Assembly (NCBI GenBank): GCA_948470335.1
Contig: CAOKOL010000014.1
Location: 16,094-80,093, forward strand
Origin: an uncultured Lachnospiraceae bacterium
Lineage (GTDB): Bacteria; Bacillota; Clostridia; Lachnospirales; Lachnospiraceae
DNA: 64,000 nt
Direction: 5' to 3'
In this document: in pieces, positions 62,221 through 64,000 of the stretch
Numbering within the stretch: the stretch's first letter is position 1
Layout: each line of letters begins with the position of its first letter
Made by a program: the position numbers and the translations under genes
Notes under the pieces: model-generated
What the model saw: only the letters and a program-made list of their open reading frames with translations
Told to the model about the DNA's origin: nothing
The model's database searches: none

Positions 62221-63678
62221 TCAATATATTTTTGCCTGTTGTACGGACAATTCTTCTTTTTCCAGCGCATAAAGAGAAAGTCTCAGATAATTTCGCATTC
62301 CCGGGTCATCCAGATTCCAGTTTGTGGTGTTTTTTATAAACTTAATGCGGTAAGTCAGTGTGTTTTTATGGATATAGAGTCTTTCCGAAGCGCGTTTGGA
62401 AGATCGTTCTTCCTCCAGATATACTCTCAGTGTCTCCAGATATGCCCTTTTATCCTGTTCTGCCCACATACGGCGCAGTACAGGTTCGCAGGCACAGACA
62501 CGCCGCTGTCCTGATGATTCCATCAGATATTCGGATGCCAGATCATAGAATTCCGAGAACATTTCTTTGCCGTTGCACTGTGCGTACAGGGCCTGGTCAA
62601 AGAAAAACTGCAGTTCCGAAAGCTCATGGAACAGGCAGCTTAATCCTGCATGCAGTTCTTTTTTGCGGCCGCCCTGGGAAACCGAATGAAAAATCTGCCG
62701 GGCCAGAATATATGGATTCTGGGAATACAGCAGAAGCATCAGCTCTCCCTTGATAATATTGCAGAACATAATCGAATATTGTCTGAAAATGATGTTTTTG
62801 ATAAATTTCAGCGCACGCAGGTCTCCTTTCCGTTCCCGGTCATAAAAATTGATCAGCAGCACGGCGAACGCACCCGGCCGCTGTCCTTTGATGATGCGCT
62901 GGAAATCGCTGACTTTATCAGGCGGAACCGATTCTCCCAAAAGCAGCGACTCGATAATGCCGATATCCAGATATTTTCTGGACTCTCCGGACGCCGCCGC
63001 CGTATAGATGGCCATCCGTCTCGACAGATATTCCAGCAGACAGATATCTCCCTCGTTAAAAATCCGGGTACTTTCCAGAACGGTCAGTTTCTCATAATCA
63101 TGTCCGTGAAATGTGATGGTGACATGCAGGCCGCTGTCCGGCATCAGGGAGCCGGGCTTTCCGCTGAACCGGCGCACATTCTGCCGGTAAACACAGTCGG
63201 AAAATTTCAGGGCGGAAGACATGAAATTATATCCTTCCATTGAAACCTGCCCGTTTCTGCGGATATAGTCCCATTCCGGAGGGATGCCGTTTTTTCCGAA
63301 AGGGCCGGACATGCCCAGCAGACAGTAATTAGAATCCTGGATCATAACCGGGTTTCCGAAAGCGCACTGAAACAATTGGGTCAGATCCTGAAAATCATTG
63401 GACATAATTGCTTTGTCTACTTCGTCAAGCCAATTCTGGTACCAGTCGAAGATTCCCTGAATTAACAGATATCCGTCACTGAGCCTCATATCCCTGACGA
63501 GAATCGAACCCTGGTCACTCTCACAGATAATATCGCTGGAAATCTGTGAGATATACACACAGCCAGGCGCATAATAAGGGAGGGTGCTGTTTAAAATCGG
63601 CGCCGCGTTTTTGTCAATCCGTGCTTCAATTTCGTAGTCTTTCAGACGGTTGGCGATCATCCACATATTTAGTTTCAT
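62221..63678 (-). CDS. PucR/CdaR-type transcriptional regulator
   Basis: 485 residues. The C-terminal PucR HTH (YLETLRVYLEEERSSKRASERLYIHKNTLTYRIKFIKNTTNWNLDDP..RNYLRLSLYALE) is clear. The N-terminal 300 residues look like a PucR-type sensor with GAF-like and GGDEF-like segments. Such regulators activate nearby catabolic genes when a metabolite binds. Its own consensus-like promoter faces it, and the SLC13-UROD-GPH genes downstream on the same strand are the likely targets. Confidence 0.88.
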   Translation of the reverse strand: MKLNMWMIANRLKDYEIEARIDKNAAPILNSTLPYYAPGCVYISQISSDIICESDQGSILVRDMRLSDGYLLIQGIFDWYQNWLDEVDKAIMSNDFQDLTQLFQCAFGNPVMIQDSNYCLLGMSGPFGKNGIPPEWDYIRRNGQVSMEGYNFMSSALKFSDCVYRQNVRRFSGKPGSLMPDSGLHVTITFHGHDYEKLTVLESTRIFNEGDICLLEYLSRRMAIYTAAASGESRKYLDIGIIESLLLGESVPPDKVSDFQRIIKGQRPGAFAVLLINFYDRERKGDLRALKFIKNIIFRQYSIMFCNIIKGELMLLLYSQNPYILARQIFHSVSQGGRKKELHAGLSCLFHELSELQFFFDQALYAQCNGKEMFSEFYDLASEYLMESSGQRRVCACEPVLRRMWAEQDKRAYLETLRVYLEEERSSKRASERLYIHKNTLTYRIKFIKNTTNWNLDDPGMRNYLRLSLYALEKEELSVQQAKIY

Positions 63679-63799
63679 ATTGCTTAACTCCTAATCTCAT
63701 AATGGTGCAGCCGGTCAATATGGTTTATAAGCTGCCATATTATTATGTTTTGGTTGGTTAGGAGATGGATGGTTGTAGCTATTTAATATTTATAAATAT

Positions 63800-63828
63800 A
63801 TTATAATCGACTGTGGGGAAATTGCCAA
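63800..63828 (-). promoter_or_regulatory. Promoter of the PucR-type gene
   Basis: On the minus strand: TTGGCA (63823-63828), 17 bases, TATAAT (63800-63805). The transcript would have an untranslated leader of about 115 bases before the ATG at 63678. Confidence 0.65.
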
Positions 63829-63873
63829 ACGAAAATTTTTCGGCGTTGTCAGAGCAGGGGAAGAAGAATAAAA

Positions 63874-63922
63874 AAACCCGCAAAGGAAATCAGGAAAGAA
63901 TTTCTGATTCCGGCGGGTTTCT
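63874..63922 (-). terminator. Intrinsic terminator of the gene entering from the right edge
   Basis: AACCCGC and GCGGGTT arms with an inner AAATCAG/CTGATT stem; on the minus strand it ends in a T-run. It directly follows a possible stop codon at 63924. Confidence 0.7.
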
Positions 63923-63923
63923 T

Positions 63924-64000
63924 TTAATGCAGTGTCTTTTTCGTACCCGGGTGTTTAACAGTTTCATAATGAAAAAGATGCTTACAGGCCTTATAGAGCC
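63924..64000 (-). CDS. Partial CDS, C-terminal end only
   Basis: About 24 codons of an open minus-strand frame enter from the window edge, ending YETVKHPGTKKTLH and a TAA two bases before the terminator hairpin. The immediate terminator supports a real gene end. No family can be assigned from so short a piece. Confidence 0.4.
   Translation of the reverse strand, partial: LYKACKHLFHYETVKHPGTKKTLH

Overview
The window looks like a chromosomal segment of a motile, Gram-positive anaerobe of the Clostridia, most likely a Lachnospiraceae. The basis is the gene content: an mcsA-mcsB-clpC operon, sortase B, type III glutamine synthetase, a cohesin/dockerin pair, a sigma-D-like chemotaxis promoter, strong AGGAGG-type ribosome sites and TTGACA-N17-TATAAT promoters. 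No rRNA or tRNA gene was seen.

Layout. (1) 1-7.4 kb: a minus-strand chemotaxis operon, cheA-cheW-cheR-cheB, followed by a partial C39-like peptidase gene. It is divergent from a methyl-accepting chemotaxis receptor; each side has a GCCGATAT box typical of sigma-D. (2) 7.4-9.7 kb: an Ogt-type DNA repair gene and an AAA-ATPase/PD-(D/E)XK gene. (3) 9.7-20.8 kb: a complete, comparatively AT-rich type I-B CRISPR-Cas locus, cas6-cas8b-cas7-cas5 / cas3-cas4-cas1-cas2, then an array of 29 repeats and 28 spacers. (4) 20.9-30.4 kb: a Dph6-like ATPase, an adenosine deaminase/DUF1294/two-component operon, a secreted dockerin-bearing glucosaminidase and a membrane-anchored cohesin protein. (5) 30.5-37.2 kb: GntR, McsA, McsB, ClpC, a small unknown protein and RadA. 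(6) 37.2-43.4 kb: an alanine/glycine symporter, a proline-rich minisatellite ORF, a decayed DUF3810 gene, PlsC, a two-subunit chromate transporter, FeoA and SfsA. (7) 43.7-57.8 kb: a BCCT transporter plus an MttB-family methyltransferase with a TetR regulator, class II aldolase, sortase B, glutamine synthetase III, an HTH regulator, a zinc-ribbon protein, a TPM protein, cyclophilin and a polytopic membrane protein. (8) 57.9-63.9 kb: a PucR-type regulator with SLC13, URO-D-family and GPH-family genes, which looks like a small catabolic cluster.

The most striking finding lies in the 291-bp gap upstream of cas6. A degenerate CRISPR repeat, a 22-nt guide-like segment and a second degenerate repeat are followed by a short intrinsic terminator. 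The first 19 nt of the guide match a site just upstream of the cas promoter -35 box at 17 positions. The two mismatches fall exactly at positions 6 and 12, which type I effector complexes do not read. This has the architecture expected of an RNA by which Cascade represses its own operon (CreR-like). The same locus also has an in-frame internal start in cas8b that would make the small subunit Cas11b, a hairpin terminator dividing the effector genes from cas3-4-1-2, and two pairs of near-identical spacers that indicate repeated capture from variant copies of the same targets.

Other regulatory links are visible. The same 11-bp-periodic direct repeat occurs upstream of the response-regulator gene and upstream of the dockerin-glucosaminidase promoter, so the two-component system may control the surface module. 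All functional calls rest on reading translated sequences and motifs; no database search was run.
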